A DNA stretch of 64,000 nt from Incurvaria masculella. Taxonomy: Eukaryota; Arthropoda; Insecta; Lepidoptera; Incurvariidae. Numbering within the stretch: the stretch's first letter is position 1; the number at the start of each line of letters is the position of its first letter. The stretch is from assembly GCA_946894095.1 (NCBI GenBank), contig OX335644.1, positions 22,363,595 through 22,427,594 on the forward strand. Direction: 5' to 3'. A model generated the notes under the pieces. The model searched no databases. It had not been told where the DNA came from and was given only the letters and a program-made list of their open reading frames with translations. Positions 12,201 through 22,570 of this stretch are shown piece by piece. A program made the position numbers and the translations under genes.

Positions 12201-15200
12201 CAATTTATGTGCCCATGGGCTTTAGAACTTTCACGGGGCTGCGAAAACGATGCCGGTAGCGATACTTCACACTAGGGGGAGAGGAGCCGGGGGCGGTCGC
12301 GGGGAGCGGCAGGGGGGGGAGCGGGGGGAGGGGGGGACGTGAGGGCAGACGTCGTGACTTTCATTTTCAAGGCACTAGCGATTTGTAAAACTTAGTACAT
12401 GTACATTGAACTACCCGGAAATTAGGATCAATTGGCTAAATAGAATTCAGTTCCGCTTACGCTAAGATGGGGCTGTCATACAAACTGCAATGCTATGCAC
12501 GGCTCGGCTTTGCGGCGGCAGCGCTTACTTTTACTGAAGTACGGCTTGGTATTTCCTGCAACTTTAGGACTACTTGGCATCACGCTAAATCGCCGGAGGA
12601 GCGACCAACAGAATAAAATCCTTGAGAACCAATTACTCGATTTAGATGTGCATTGTATCTACGTCTAGCCTGATTCTACTAAAAACTTATAGATTACATA
12701 ATATAACGCTTCATTACCAGAAGGGTAAGTAGTGAGTCTTAAAGTATTATAACATGCGAACCACTTACCTGAGTATAGTCACTCTGGGAACAGTCAGGTT
12801 CGAGATGGGTTACTGTTTTCGATGTTGAGGCTGGCTGTGGGTTGGAGTCCACGCAAAACTTACCTACGTTACACGTTACTTACTAGGTAAGCAATGTAGC
12901 AGTGAAAGTGCAGAAAGGTTCTCGCGGCAAATGTTTTTTTTTTAAATAGCCACCAAACGTCAACGAAGCTCTAAATGGGAATTATTGGATGTTTCTCATT
13001 AAATCATGCTATTTCGGCTCGAACGATCTTGATTAAATTTGGTAGATGGATGCATTGTCCTGGACCAGTTTGACCCTATTTTGGATCAGCCATGTGGGCT
13101 ACTTTTTATCCATGAAATAATTTAGCCGACACTACCCCGAGCGGAGCCGGGTACCGCAGCTAGTTTATTATAAATTGTCCAATTCACAGGTTCGCGCAGG
13201 TGTTTCAATGCCCTTGGATTCTATTTTCCCCGGTGGGCATGGCTCCCCAATTGGAGTTTCTCATCGACGAGTTGCAGTCGCCAGCCGTCAGCGCTAACCC
13301 GATCACAGGCTACGCGGTTCCGATGAGTCTAAAGGAAAGGATTGTCAGCACGCTCACCACCTTCGAAGATATCTTCAACACCATGTGAGTAGGGTAGGTG
13401 CGTCGGTTTACGACCAGTTAGTTACTTTTCGAACTTCAAACTGAAATAAAAAATGTTTTCATTTATTATACATAGACTTTTAGTATTTATAAAGGGAGTT
13501 TGGTCATTTTAGTTTAAAGTAAAAATTATGAAATCAGTGCAGAATCAGTAGTTATTTTCTTAAAAAATCAAACGAAAAAAAGGGACAAAAAATTAGTTTA
13601 CGACCACATAACTCAGTTTCCGACCACCACGCATTCTAGTTTACGACCATGGCTTTATTTGAATCATTTTCAAGTTCAGGTAATTACATATTGATTTTCA
13701 TTTCAACATGTAACATTATATTTTACTTCACTACTTCAGAACCAAGCCCTTTTTACATTTAAAAGGTTTTTCTTGTACATCCTCATTGAAAAGTCCTGAA
13801 AAGTCGGTACATTTGAGATGGTACTGACGAACGCAGAAGTAGCAGGCTTTTTTTTTCATCTTCTTCACAATCACTCATCAATAGGTCTTCAGATAGGGCA
13901 CAATTAATTTTCTGTGGTTTTTCGCTCACCATATTATCTTTGATTTTCTGCTTTCTTTCAGTAACTATATTGGTATCAATTATCTGTAAAACATAAGGAT
14001 TTATCAGTTTAGTAGTTAGTTTGTCTTATTTTGCTCGTTGCTTGTTAAGTAAAAGTATTCGACTTGTCTTTTTTAATTGCATCTTTTTACTCGAGCCTCG
14101 CTTTATCTTTATTATCATAGTAAATTCGCCACGCCGCTGATTAAATAACTGCAGGACTTCGATATTTAATATTTTTTTATGTTCTGTTAGCTCAGGAAGA
14201 TAAAGATGTTCAATAAATAGATCTAGTTGCTGTTTATTATTTTGGATGGATTTGGACTGAACGTTATCATATGTGTTAATGTTTTCATCACCTTAGTAAG
14301 TAACAGACATTCCTGCTGTCTTGAATGTCTTTTATTAAGGTGATGTCAGAAAAAGACGCTAATGCCGTTGTGTTGGCTTAGTCTCGTATTTGTGCATGTT
14401 CGGGGACTTGATTTAAATCTTCGGTTGATTGTTGATATGTAATTTATTGTTGGTGGTTTCTGGTGCTGTGCGTTTCTATTGATATTATGATAAGATCACA
14501 TTTGTCCCTTAGTCTTCTGACTTGGGATGATATTGGCGCTTTCCCGATGACTTGAATAGGTGCTTCATCCATTGATACAAACGATCCAATTTCTAAAAAA
14601 ATCCTGAAATGTATTATGTTTCGATATGTGTGTATGTATGAGGTATGTATTATGTTTGTTATCGAGTTTCGAGAAAGGAGTCTGGTGACCGTTCTAGCGG
14701 TATTAAAGAATTTTGAACTTGTTCATCGGGAATTTGATCTGGATTCAGAAACAAGTTCAGTTCAATTAAATAACAATCATGATTACTTAGCTCTGATCTT
14801 CACTGATTACTGAGCTAACTGATTTGCCTCTTCAGATTTACTATCTGTAGATAGTGGATTCTGTTTGATCCTCTAATGATGTCGTGTATGTGATATGATC
14901 TCTTGGAAGTTTCAGTAAAGCTTTTTTGAGTTTTTTTAACTCTTTAAATTTTGTTTTTATGTAGATATTTTTGAGAGCAGATTCCAGATCTTAAATTACT
15001 TTTCTAGTTCGATTCTGGGTTTTTTATCGGTTTCACTTATGCCTTTATTTTTCTCTTTAAAAGTTTAGCTGTTTCAAAGCATAATATTCTTTAACTTCTT
15101 TGCTCCTATATTTATTGGTACTACATGAAAGACGAGCGAACGTATGATTGTCAATGTCGAAAGTTTTTACTTTTGTAAAATGATTACCTTCTTAATTAAA

Positions 15201-18200
15201 TATAACCAATAAATGTAAATGCGGAAATTAATACCATAAAGCATTCTCATGGAATAAGGCATAAGGTTTAGGAGAGGTGCTTTGAGGTGAGCAAAAAATA
15301 ATGTAAAAATAATTAACCCAAAAATATATATTTAACTATATAAAATATTAAATATAATATTCAATTTACTGTTTTGACACATGTTATAAACGACTCAAGA
15401 AATACCCTTAAAGCATAGGGTACATGAAAATTAGTCGACAAAATTTTGTTTTCGAACCCTATTGACCTGCATAGTAGACATGTCTACCTATGGCTAAATT
15501 AAAACTTGGAAATAATATTAAACCTGGTGAAATTAATGCGTTTTTGGCTGGTCGCATACCAGATAGTGGAAAAGGTAGTTTTAATTTTACGACCATCAAA
15601 TTATCCATACAAAACGAGGAGGTCGGAAACTGAACCATAAAAATGCATCTTCTTCTAGTATCCGACCATTATTGATTTTGCTGGATATATTTCGTTAATA
15701 TTACAATATTTAGTGGTCGTAAACTAAAAGGATTGATTTAAAATGAAGAAGGAGGAAGCTAGACAAAAGAAAATGGATCATAAGAAGTTATTTTGTAAGA
15801 CAAAGACAAACCAGTTTCTCTTCGTTTAGGTTAGTAATCCGACCACCCGGTCGAAAACTAAATTTGTGGTTGAATTCCTATTCCACTTTCCGACCACCCC
15901 GTTTTAACAAATAATTGATAATATAAATGAATAATATGCATACCGAAGGCTTCTTTTAACTATAAACTTGATAAAATAACCCAGTTACATTGCAAAAGTG
16001 AGTAAAATTCGCTTAAAACTCACCTCGCGTCGATCCCCTTGCACTATTTTTCCTGCAAATACTCTCACATATTCGCTTTTGCAATGTAGCCGAAAAATTG
16101 AGAAATTTGTGGTTTCCACTGTATAGTGTAGTCAGTTTCGATTTTGGTTTTTACTCAAAGAATAGTTATTGAAAATATGTTTCAAATATTAAGAAATGAC
16201 ATATTACCCCCCAAATCCCTATTAACTTGTTTTATAAGCAGCAAGTCTATGAAATGGTCGTAAACTGAACCCGGTCGGGAAACCGGCGCAATTACCCTAT
16301 CTCATCAACAAGTGGTAGTCCAGAAATAGGTTCTGAATCTTTATAAAAACACGTTGAAGAAGCCATAGGTACTTTTATAGTAAAAATTGTAACATAGATA
16401 AAAACATATTCGTTAATTATTATTACCGAAAAAATCTGTACAAAAATTAGTTTTTTTGTTTTCAATTCATATCTTGGTTCCTTTTTAACAAAATGGTCAT
16501 CACTAATGAAAACATCGTTCCTTGTTTGGTCCCTACATTATTATCATGTATAAAACATGCATCTCGAATATGGGTGCTCCGAATTTACAGCTACAGCTTA
16601 CAGGAAAACTTACAGCTAACAAAACATCAAATACACAAATTGCAATAAAATAAGAAAGTAGCCTAAGTTTTCACAAATAAAAACCTTTTAACCGTATCGT
16701 GATTTATCTGGTTAATTTCTTCTCAGTTACATCAAATTCGCCTTTTTAAATTCTCTTTATAAAGGCTAACCATTATATAAAGAATCATTTATTCTACAAT
16801 ACCCTATTTGAAGATACCCAACATACCGGTCTGTTCAATGTGTATGGTACTCACCAACAGAATGCACTACACGACCAGTAAATAGCCATGCGAAGATCTG
16901 ACGTCCAGGTACTGAACTTAAATTGAATATTTACTAGTTTCATCGACCAGCCACACGACACGGTAGCGTACTGGAGATACTACGGCGCCGCGGCCGAGGC
17001 GCGAGGCGTCACCCTGCAGGACTACGCCGCCGCCTGCCACAATGTCGCGCTGTTGCTCTCCAACTCGCATCCGTCGTTCTCGCTGACGACGCGGATGCCG
17101 CCCAACGCCGTGGAGATCGGCGGATACCACATGGACCCGGAAACCAAGCCACTACCGAAGGTAACTAAACGCATGCCCATGGTTCGGCACTTTTGTTAGC
17201 TTTGTGTCCATGTACTCTTGCGTTAGGCCGCTGTCATGTTTGAGTTAAACGGGCCGGCCAAGTAGCCAGTTGTTCCACAAAAGATAATACTAATAATTAC
17301 TGTTCCACGGCCGTCTGACCCCTCCGGCGTGCCAGCTTTCGTACTGGACGGATAGGCGCCGTCCCGCTCCTACGCACTCCTGCCAGTTCTGTGCCGGCTG
17401 CTGTCGCTATAGCCCACAATAGTTCACAGCTACGCTAGTTGTTTATTATCGTGTGGATTCTTCCACAAAAGAGAGAAGGAAGGAGAAGTGAGTGGCCCGT
17501 GATCTTTATCGCGAATCCATTGTATGGAAAAAGTGTGCATGTAATTTTAAGGCAATCTAGCGACACAGCAAAACATCGCCGACGCGCGTGATTCGTTTAC
17601 CATGTCAGTTCCTACCCACACAAATCCAACAAGTCTGCGACTGTGTTTGCGTGTAGCCTGGGTGTGTATTCTTGGCATTCAGTCATTGCGGATTCAGTAG
17701 AGTTAACAGTAATGTCAAATTAAATTCTTCTTCTGTTAACTCTACTGAATCCGCAATGACTGAATGCCAAGAATACACGTCCTGTACGCTTGTTGGGCTT
17801 GTAGATTTATAAAATTGGAGACAAAGGGACTCATAGTAGGCGCACTGGTTGGCACATCTCCTTCCTTTTTGATCTGAGGATTCGTCATCGGATCGTCATA
17901 TGTATTTCGAATCTACAGTGGAACAAGAACGCATTAATTAAAGAAAGAAAACGGGGAAAATAACTCTTAATGAATATATTGACTTGAATCAGCAAACATT
18001 CCATTTACGGGTATTCCATCTACTAATTTAGAGCCATGATTTAAAATCTACCTACAGTACCTCTCGTAATCAATACCTCATACTGTACTTACAGTGTTTT
18101 TTTTTTATTTTATTTTGTAAGATAATCGGATAACAAAATAGCATCTAAATGTTTGCTTTAAATATGCTAGGGAATATCTGGTTAACGTCTGGACCACACG

Positions 18201-19774
18201 TCCATTAAAAAACCTGTCTATTAAATCGAATTTCCTGCAGGATCTCCAAGAACTCCTCGACAGCTCCCCCGAGGGAGTCATCTATTTCAGCATGGGATCC
18301 AACCTTAAGTCCGCGGAGATGACCTCGAGCATGCGCAAAGACCTTCTGCAGACGTTCGCGGGCCTGAAGCAGAAAGTGCTGTGGAAGTTTGAAACTGAAT
18401 TGGATGATGCACCCAAGAATGTTCACATCCGACCATGGGTGCCGCAGCAGAGTTTACTCGGTAAGTTTTGATAATCAATATAGCTGTTCCATGGTTTGGA
18501 ATCCATGTAAAACTCTTGCTCCCTTCCCCTACTAGGTGGTAGGGTTAAGCCGCTTGGGTTGGTACCATAGCATTTGATGAAAAGATAGTCGAAACGTCAA
18601 CGAAAACCATCCATTCAATCTAGCCGTGCTCATAAAGGGAAGGTCCTGGCATGGCACCAAATTAAATGCAGTATGTTGGGCTAATATCAGGACTGTGGGT
18701 GTGGTATTAGCCATCCATGTCCAGTTAAAAAAGAAATAGAAAGACGCAAGTCAGGAAATTTAATTATTTTGTTCGATTAATGTTTTAACCTTTATATTCT
18801 TATAATTTCAGGTCACAAGAATCTCAAAATTTTCATCACGCATGGTGGGTTACTGTCAAACGTCGAAGCAATCCATTACGGGGTACCGTTGATTGGTATT
18901 CCTATCTTCGGCGACCAGCCGATGAATATGCAACGAGCCGAAAGAAAGGGTTACGCTTTGAAGGTGGATCTTCGCTCTCCACAACTCGGCAAGGACCTAG
19001 GAGAGGCTATAGAGAAGATGTTGAACGATCCCAGGTATACTTCTCTTATGATTTAAGGGAATCAAAGACAATTCGCGAGAAGAGTTTGATTTAGGAACCC
19101 CTTTTTAGTTCCTAACATTCGTAACAGCAGTAAACACGTTGGATTTTCGTCTAATACTTAAATTTTACGGTAATCGGCGTAATGAATGCTTTTCCCGTTT
19201 ACAACGTCGTGATCAATGTCATGTTTGGTGCGGGCATGCGGCATGCCGAACCATGGCACTGTCGTTAGCTTTGTGCCCATGTATTCTTTAGGCCACTGTC
19301 ATATTCTAACTAAACTCGGACGGCCAAGTAGCCAATTGTTCCACGGCCGTCTGACCCCTCCTGCGTGCCAGCTTTCGTACTGGACGAAGCACGTGGTGCG
19401 GTCAGCCGGCGCGCCGCAATTTCATATTGCCACGCTCTGTACCGGCTACTGTCACTATAGCCTACTGTCTTGTCCACAGCTACGCCCGGACGGCCAAGCG
19501 GCTGTCCCAGCTGTTCCACGACCGGCCGATCCCTCCTGCGCGCGTGCTGTCGTACTGGACGGAGCACGTGATACGGACAGGCGGCGCCCCGCATCTGCGC
19601 GCTGCCGCCAGCTCCGTGCCCGCATACCAGCGCTACCTTCTCGACATAATAGCATTGATCGTGTCGGTTTTGTTACTAGCGTTATTCTTACTACGAACAT
19701 TGATCCGATGCATATTAAAGAAAAAACCTACTATTTTAACAGAGGGTTCAAAATATGAAAAGAAAATAAATTAG
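9293..19774 (+). CDS. UGT2: UDP-glycosyltransferase, eight exons, complete
   Basis: Close paralog of UGT1 in the same orientation. Exons: 9293-9445, 10316-10403, 11185-11362, 13190-13384, 16938-17160, 18241-18460, 18812-19034, 19480-19774; about 524 aa with all phases matching UGT1. The order is signal peptide and SHGILGDG (exon 1), VTYITPFPKEG (exon 2), FDAVITEWFFSELYAG (exon 3), acceptor-domain exons 4-5, YFSMGSN and the UDP-sugar site FITHGG, FGDQPMN (exons 6-7), then the membrane helix and KKIN ER-retrieval tail (exon 8). Introns are much longer than in UGT1 because of insertions: a microsatellite-bearing repeat, a Helitron in intron 3, a 2.9-kb DNA transposon in intron 4 and a MITE with a nested perfect hairpin in intron 5. 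The exon 3 donor (gttggt) and the exon 5 acceptor (tactag) are weak but fit the conserved phase. No TATA is obvious upstream. Confidence 0.92.
9463..9510 (+). pseudogene. Broken second copy of UGT2 exon 1
   Basis: Exactly 170 bp after the exon 1 ATG of UGT2 a second copy begins (ATGAAGTTCTTCACG..., signal peptide with ALVSC), the same spacing as the intact duplicate in UGT1. It stops after 16 codons, where unrelated sequence and then a MITE (from about 9590) take over. The same 170-bp duplication thus predates, or recurred in, both paralogs and has decayed here. Confidence 0.7.
9590..9875. mobile_element. MITE with AAAGGAAGGA ends (copy 1)
   Basis: About 286 bp between aaaaaaagtaaaggaagga and its approximate complement (tctccttcctttttt). 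Shares tgtttgcgtgt, cccaccca(t/c)acaaa, tctgcgact and (t)ggcacatctccttcc with a second copy at 17466-17870. It follows the broken exon 1 copy of UGT2. Confidence 0.6.
9872..10150 (-). repeat. CCGT-microsatellite interspersed repeat, copy 1
   Basis: Family marked by a hairpin GTGCGAGTCGGACTCGCAC near one end, a second one (gggttccgt/acggaaccc) at the other, and (CCGT)n inside; ends read aaaaccggcc and ggaaccctaaaaa. No protein. Here in intron 1 of UGT2. Confidence 0.85.
10543..10870 (+). repeat. CCGT-microsatellite repeat, copy 2
   Basis: Complete copy with about 14 GGAC units (10758-10813), the longest in the window; intron 2 of UGT2. Confidence 0.9.
10905..11150 (+). mobile_element. SINE body fragment (intron 2 of UGT2)
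   Basis: ctaggcggtagggttaagcc, tccattcagttcagtgtagcc, attccttcgggattttggtg, aagccatccatgtcagg and an ATAA-rich tail; head missing. Confidence 0.7.
11805..12010 (-). mobile_element. SINE with tRNA-like head, truncated
   Basis: Minus strand: cggctcgcagcttggtgggg and ctgggttcaaatccccacc, then tgcaccactttctctttctg and the start of the shared body (cctactaggtggtagtgttagcc). Confidence 0.7.
12041..13163 (+). mobile_element. Non-autonomous Helitron in intron 3 of UGT2
   Basis: Starts TCTAATAAATAATATAAAGG after an A and ends with a GC-rich hairpin region (cccgagcggagccggg) followed by CAGCTAG and T, the Helitron pattern (5' TC, 3' CTRR, insertion between A and T). The inner start (ggatggatg repeat, tgtttgttactctttcacg) is shared with a fragment at about 4600-4806. 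No RepHel protein is encoded. It ends 26 bp before UGT2 exon 4. Confidence 0.75.
12073..12110 (+). repeat. (GGAT)n microsatellite
   Basis: About eight uninterrupted GGAT units at the 5' side of the Helitron; the related fragment near 4680-4770 has only two. Confidence 0.95.
13392..16297. mobile_element. 2.9-kb TA-flanked DNA transposon, decayed, in intron 4 of UGT2
   Basis: Imperfect inverted ends GGGTAGGTGCGTCGGTTTAC and GGGTAATTGCGCCGGTTTCC, flanked by TA at both sides (13390-13391, 16298-16299). Subterminal words GTTTACGACCA or GTTTCCGACCAC recur on both sides (about 13410, 13603, 13616, 13641; 15583, 15622, 15713, 15838, 15885, 16253). Inside, minus-strand coding remnants survive (separate feature). 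I cannot name the superfamily. The element starts 7 bp after the exon 4 boundary of UGT2. Confidence 0.65.
13745..14800 (-). pseudogene. Coding remnants of the transposon protein
   Basis: On the minus strand, from about 14790: LNLFLNPDQIPDEQVQNSLI; about 14590-14445: IGSFVSMDEAPIQVIGKAPI; about 14290-14050: LFIEHLYLPELTEHKKILNI then EVLQLFNQRRGEF; and an exon at about 13987-13745 after an acceptor (tgttttacag): ERKQKIKDNMVSEKPQKI, then CEEDEKKKACYFCVRQYHLK and CTDFSGLF, KPFKCKK. The last piece has a Cys/His pattern like the zinc-binding tails of some insect transposases. Frames are broken between the pieces. Confidence 0.45.
17225..17460 (+). pseudogene. Fossil exon 8 piece in intron 5 of UGT2
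   Basis: Just after exon 5 lies degenerate exon-8-like sequence: ggccaagtagccagttgttccac (about 17257-17279), then cgtctgacccctcc and ctttcgtactggacgg, then ctgccagttctgtgccggctgctgtcgctatagcc before ttcacagctacg. It is interrupted and frameshifted. Its place before exons 6 and 7 cannot come from simple local duplication of exon 8. Confidence 0.55.
17466..17870. mobile_element. MITE with AAAGGAAGGA ends (copy 2), interrupted
   Basis: Second copy of the element at 9590-9875. Its extra length, about 119 bp, is explained by the 115-bp hairpin at 17664-17778, which has no counterpart in copy 1. Confidence 0.6.
17664..17778. repeat. Perfect 46-bp-arm hairpin
   Basis: Arm 17664-17709 is exactly the reverse complement of 17733-17778, with a 23-nt loop. 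The outer words (tattcttggcattcagt) resemble the ends of the foldback element at 46888-47118 (tattcctggcattcagt). It sits inside a MITE in intron 5 of UGT2. Confidence 0.93.
18495..18742 (+). mobile_element. SINE body fragment (intron 6 of UGT2)
   Basis: ggaatccatgtaaaactctt, ctaggtggtagggttaagcc, tccattcaatctagccgtgc, tggtattagccatccatgtcc and an A-rich tail. Confidence 0.7.
19305..19479 (+). pseudogene. Fossil exon 8 copy directly before UGT2 exon 8
   Basis: Sequence from about 19318 to 19450 parallels the real exon 8 (cggacggccaag, gttccacggccg, tcgtactggac, gcacgtggtgcgg, gtaccggctactgt) but has an in-frame TAG early (aagtag) and diverges after the TEHVVR-like part. The real exon 8 acceptor follows at 19479/19480. 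UGT1 and UGT3 have comparable fossils at the same place. Confidence 0.65.
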
Positions 19775-20221
19775 TAATTTCGAGAATTCGTGGTTTTGAT
19801 ATCAGTATATCAGGAAAATATGTCTTGTAGGGTAAAGCACTAATAAGATAAATAGATAAATGTTAAGGGTGTGAGGTAAGTAAAGGTTATTTCATAAAAA
19901 AACAAATTATGCATAAAATGCTATTCCAACTTATGTTATTATGTACTTATTAAATAATGTTCGATTATATTATTACAGATTCTACATAGAGCCACTAGAT
20001 CAAGTTGAGAACGTCTTTCGGTAAGAGTAGACAACTTATAGCGGGCAATCATTTAATCATATGAGAAGAAATTGTGGGAATGGTGGTTATGTTTACAAAT
20101 GCAGTTTATAAATTAAATCAAATCTCCGGACCGTTATTCAGTCCCGTTAGTCATCATAACCATGATCCCGAATGTATTGACATTATTTTTTTCTGCATAG
20201 ATTTAAATGAAGGTTAAAATT

Positions 20222-21894
20222 TAATTTCCTCACCTCCATGTAGATTTACTAAATAGTATTTTATTTGCAAAACGATTTAATTTTTACAGAACCTTCTGCA
20301 AAAAAACATGCAAAATTTTGACATGAAGCTTTGCGACTTGACTTCGGTCCTCAGATCAGAATCTTCGAGGTGGAGCTGGTTGATGGCCTGAGAAGATTTT
20401 TTCGGGACAAGCTTGATTTTTTCCTGTGCATGGTTTTCAGAATAGTTACCCTTTAGCATGGTTTTTGAAGCTTTACTTTGTTGGAATATGTTACCACTTT
20501 TATTTTCCATTACACCCCCACATAGCTTTCTGGATGCTACTGATTTGTTTGAGATTTTTCCTTTCGTACGTACGACCTCCACAATATTCTCCTTCGGTGC
20601 AAATTCTCTATTCTTAGTCAAATCATGAAATTGGGATTTTACTTGAGACTTGGCGTTTTTATCAAAATAAGGCTTTTTGGAATTTATAGCACTATTGTCA
20701 ACACTTTTTGAAGTATGCTTTTTTGATAATCTTACATTTACCTTGGTATTTGGTAGGGAAAATGACAGTCTAACGTCTTTGAACTCATTGTCATTTCCGC
20801 AGCCCATATCACTTGTCGGAGAGTTCTCAAATTTACAGCTTATTTCTGAGAATGATGAGTGGTCAAAGCATTTCTCTATTAAATCCTGTACTATATTCTT
20901 GTAGGTAAAGTTATTTTTGGTTTGAATACCTTCTTGCTTAGGAATATCTATCCTATTTTTATAATCCATTGTGCACTTTGTTTTTGCATTTTTAGCTGTC
21001 GTTTGAGTTTCAGAAGTCGAACACGAAGTTTCTGTGTCGGTATCTGCATTTCTTCTTTTGATGATGTAATTATATGTAGCTACTTCTTTTTCCTTTGCAA
21101 TAATTTCACTCGAATCCCCAGATTCACTAAAAACTAAATCTGCGATCATCTTTTGAACCACGCTCCTATATTTATCGCGATTTCTATTAATAAAATCTTC
21201 ATATTCGGATTTAGTAAATTGATGTTTTCCGCTCTTGTACAATATATTTTTAATCAAAGTATCTAAGGATACGTCGAGGGACTCATCAGTATTGCTTTCT
21301 CCTGTTCGAAGTACTACTGTCTCTTTTACTGATTCTGTATTTGAATGTTTCATTTGATTAATTACTTCAATATCATTACTAGCATCCGATGGTGTTTTAT
21401 CGCTTTCAAAAACTGTAAAAAGTTTGGTATTTTTTCGAATATAATGAGATCTAACAGGATTTACAGTTACTTGATCTTCCACTTTACGTGCGCTGCTATT
21501 TTCTTTAACAGGCACTACATCCACGTTATCATAGTGCTTCCAAAAATCACAGCAAGGCGTGCCGCCATCCGTGCATGCAGGACATATCGGTTCAGCTCGT
21601 TTAGATGTTGATTCTTTATTAATATTGAAGTCTCTACTCTCACATTGTTTCCTGGAGTGAAGGAAACTCTTAGGATTTCTGTCAGTGACATTGCAATTAA
21701 TGGTATCATCAGAGGGTGAAATTTTCCCTGGTGCATCTCTAGCGCCACCGGTACTACGAGGATGTTCAAGACCGTTGGGGGATATATATTTGCTTGATTT
21801 GATTAGCAGTGATGGGCTTTGGTAAATTATTTCAGCTTCTGAAATCATAAATAAGTAAGGCTAAAATGGGGTACGCATGGAGGTGAGGAAATTA
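20222..21894. repeat. 19-bp perfect inverted repeat around the orphan gene
   Basis: TAATTTCCTCACCTCCATG at 20222-20240 and its exact reverse complement at 21876-21894. Between them lie only the 523-aa frame, its stop and its AATAAA. Flanking bases show no clear target-site duplication. The right arm also forms a small local hairpin (CATGGAGG with CCTCCATG). Confidence 0.75.
20277..21848 (-). CDS. Orphan 523-aa protein gene, single exon, function unknown
   Basis: I do not recognise this protein. The frame is open for 523 codons in AT-rich DNA, which is very unlikely by chance. It is rich in Ser, Lys, Asn, Thr and Asp, probably mostly disordered, with no signal peptide and no clear transmembrane helix. 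Visible marks are a cysteine patch near residues 89-100 (CPAC, then PCCDFW), a helix-like stretch around 207-245 (FTKSEYEDFINRNRDKYR) and a Cys-rich end (FCMFFCRRFCKN). A stop codon lies five codons before the ATG. The first bases (ATGATTTCAG) resemble a splice acceptor, so this could instead be the last exon of a larger gene. AATAAA sits 12 nt after the stop. The whole unit lies inside a 19-bp perfect inverted repeat. It lies between UGT2 and the Harbinger element and has no relation to the UGTs. Confidence 0.7.
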   Translation of the reverse strand: MISEAEIIYQSPSLLIKSSKYISPNGLEHPRSTGGARDAPGKISPSDDTINCNVTDRNPKSFLHSRKQCESRDFNINKESTSKRAEPICPACTDGGTPCCDFWKHYDNVDVVPVKENSSARKVEDQVTVNPVRSHYIRKNTKLFTVFESDKTPSDASNDIEVINQMKHSNTESVKETVVLRTGESNTDESLDVSLDTLIKNILYKSGKHQFTKSEYEDFINRNRDKYRSVVQKMIADLVFSESGDSSEIIAKEKEVATYNYIIKRRNADTDTETSCSTSETQTTAKNAKTKCTMDYKNRIDIPKQEGIQTKNNFTYKNIVQDLIEKCFDHSSFSEISCKFENSPTSDMGCGNDNEFKDVRLSFSLPNTKVNVRLSKKHTSKSVDNSAINSKKPYFDKNAKSQVKSQFHDLTKNREFAPKENIVEVVRTKGKISNKSVASRKLCGGVMENKSGNIFQQSKASKTMLKGNYSENHAQEKIKLVPKKSSQAINQLHLEDSDLRTEVKSQSFMSKFCMFFCRRFCKN

Positions 21895-21899
21895 CCCTC

Positions 21900-22560
21900 C
21901 ATGTTGGTACGGTCGAACAAAGGTTCGACTTCCGGTTAAACGTAAATATGAATGGTGTTTAAATACAACCTCTGATCAAATTTTGTTAGGGTTTTGTTTA
22001 CTCAGTAGGTAGTAGACATCCTCAACTATGTTTGAATCAATACTCAACACTATATTTTTTTCCAAAAGTCTAAGTATTTCGACTGTTCATCTTTTCATTC
22101 AACCGGATGTGTATCCTATAAACTCTTTGTTCGACTGTACGTATATAATTTATATCTTCAGAAGATTGATTTAAAAAATCTAAAGTTTCACAAGTCAAAT
22201 ACGTAATTTTTCATTTCATTTGAAGACAGGTTGCATAGGTCATCGCATACCCACCATTGGGTTTTTTTATATTGGTAAATAAATAAAATATCAAATGTTA
22301 TTTTTATTCCTTTCTTACAAGTTAGTACAATCGCATTGAATGAACGATGGTCCAAGCGGCAAAGAAAATTGCACTTGTTTTTCATACAGTTCAATGTACA
22401 TGAACACTTTTGCCCAGTTCCTATTATTGTGTAATAATATAATTAATCACAACACTAAGTACTTGTTATCATCCAGTCCCTTTTCAAATTCAAAGCAGAA
22501 AAAGAAAAAAAAAGGAATGAGTGTGAATATATTAACTGGAGGAAAAAAGAATCTGAAACT
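21900..22560. other. Intergenic between the orphan gene and a SINE
   Basis: AT-rich; a small hairpin cgaacaaaggttcg near 21914. No gene or known repeat seen. Confidence 0.5.
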
Positions 22561-22570
22561 GAACCTGAAT

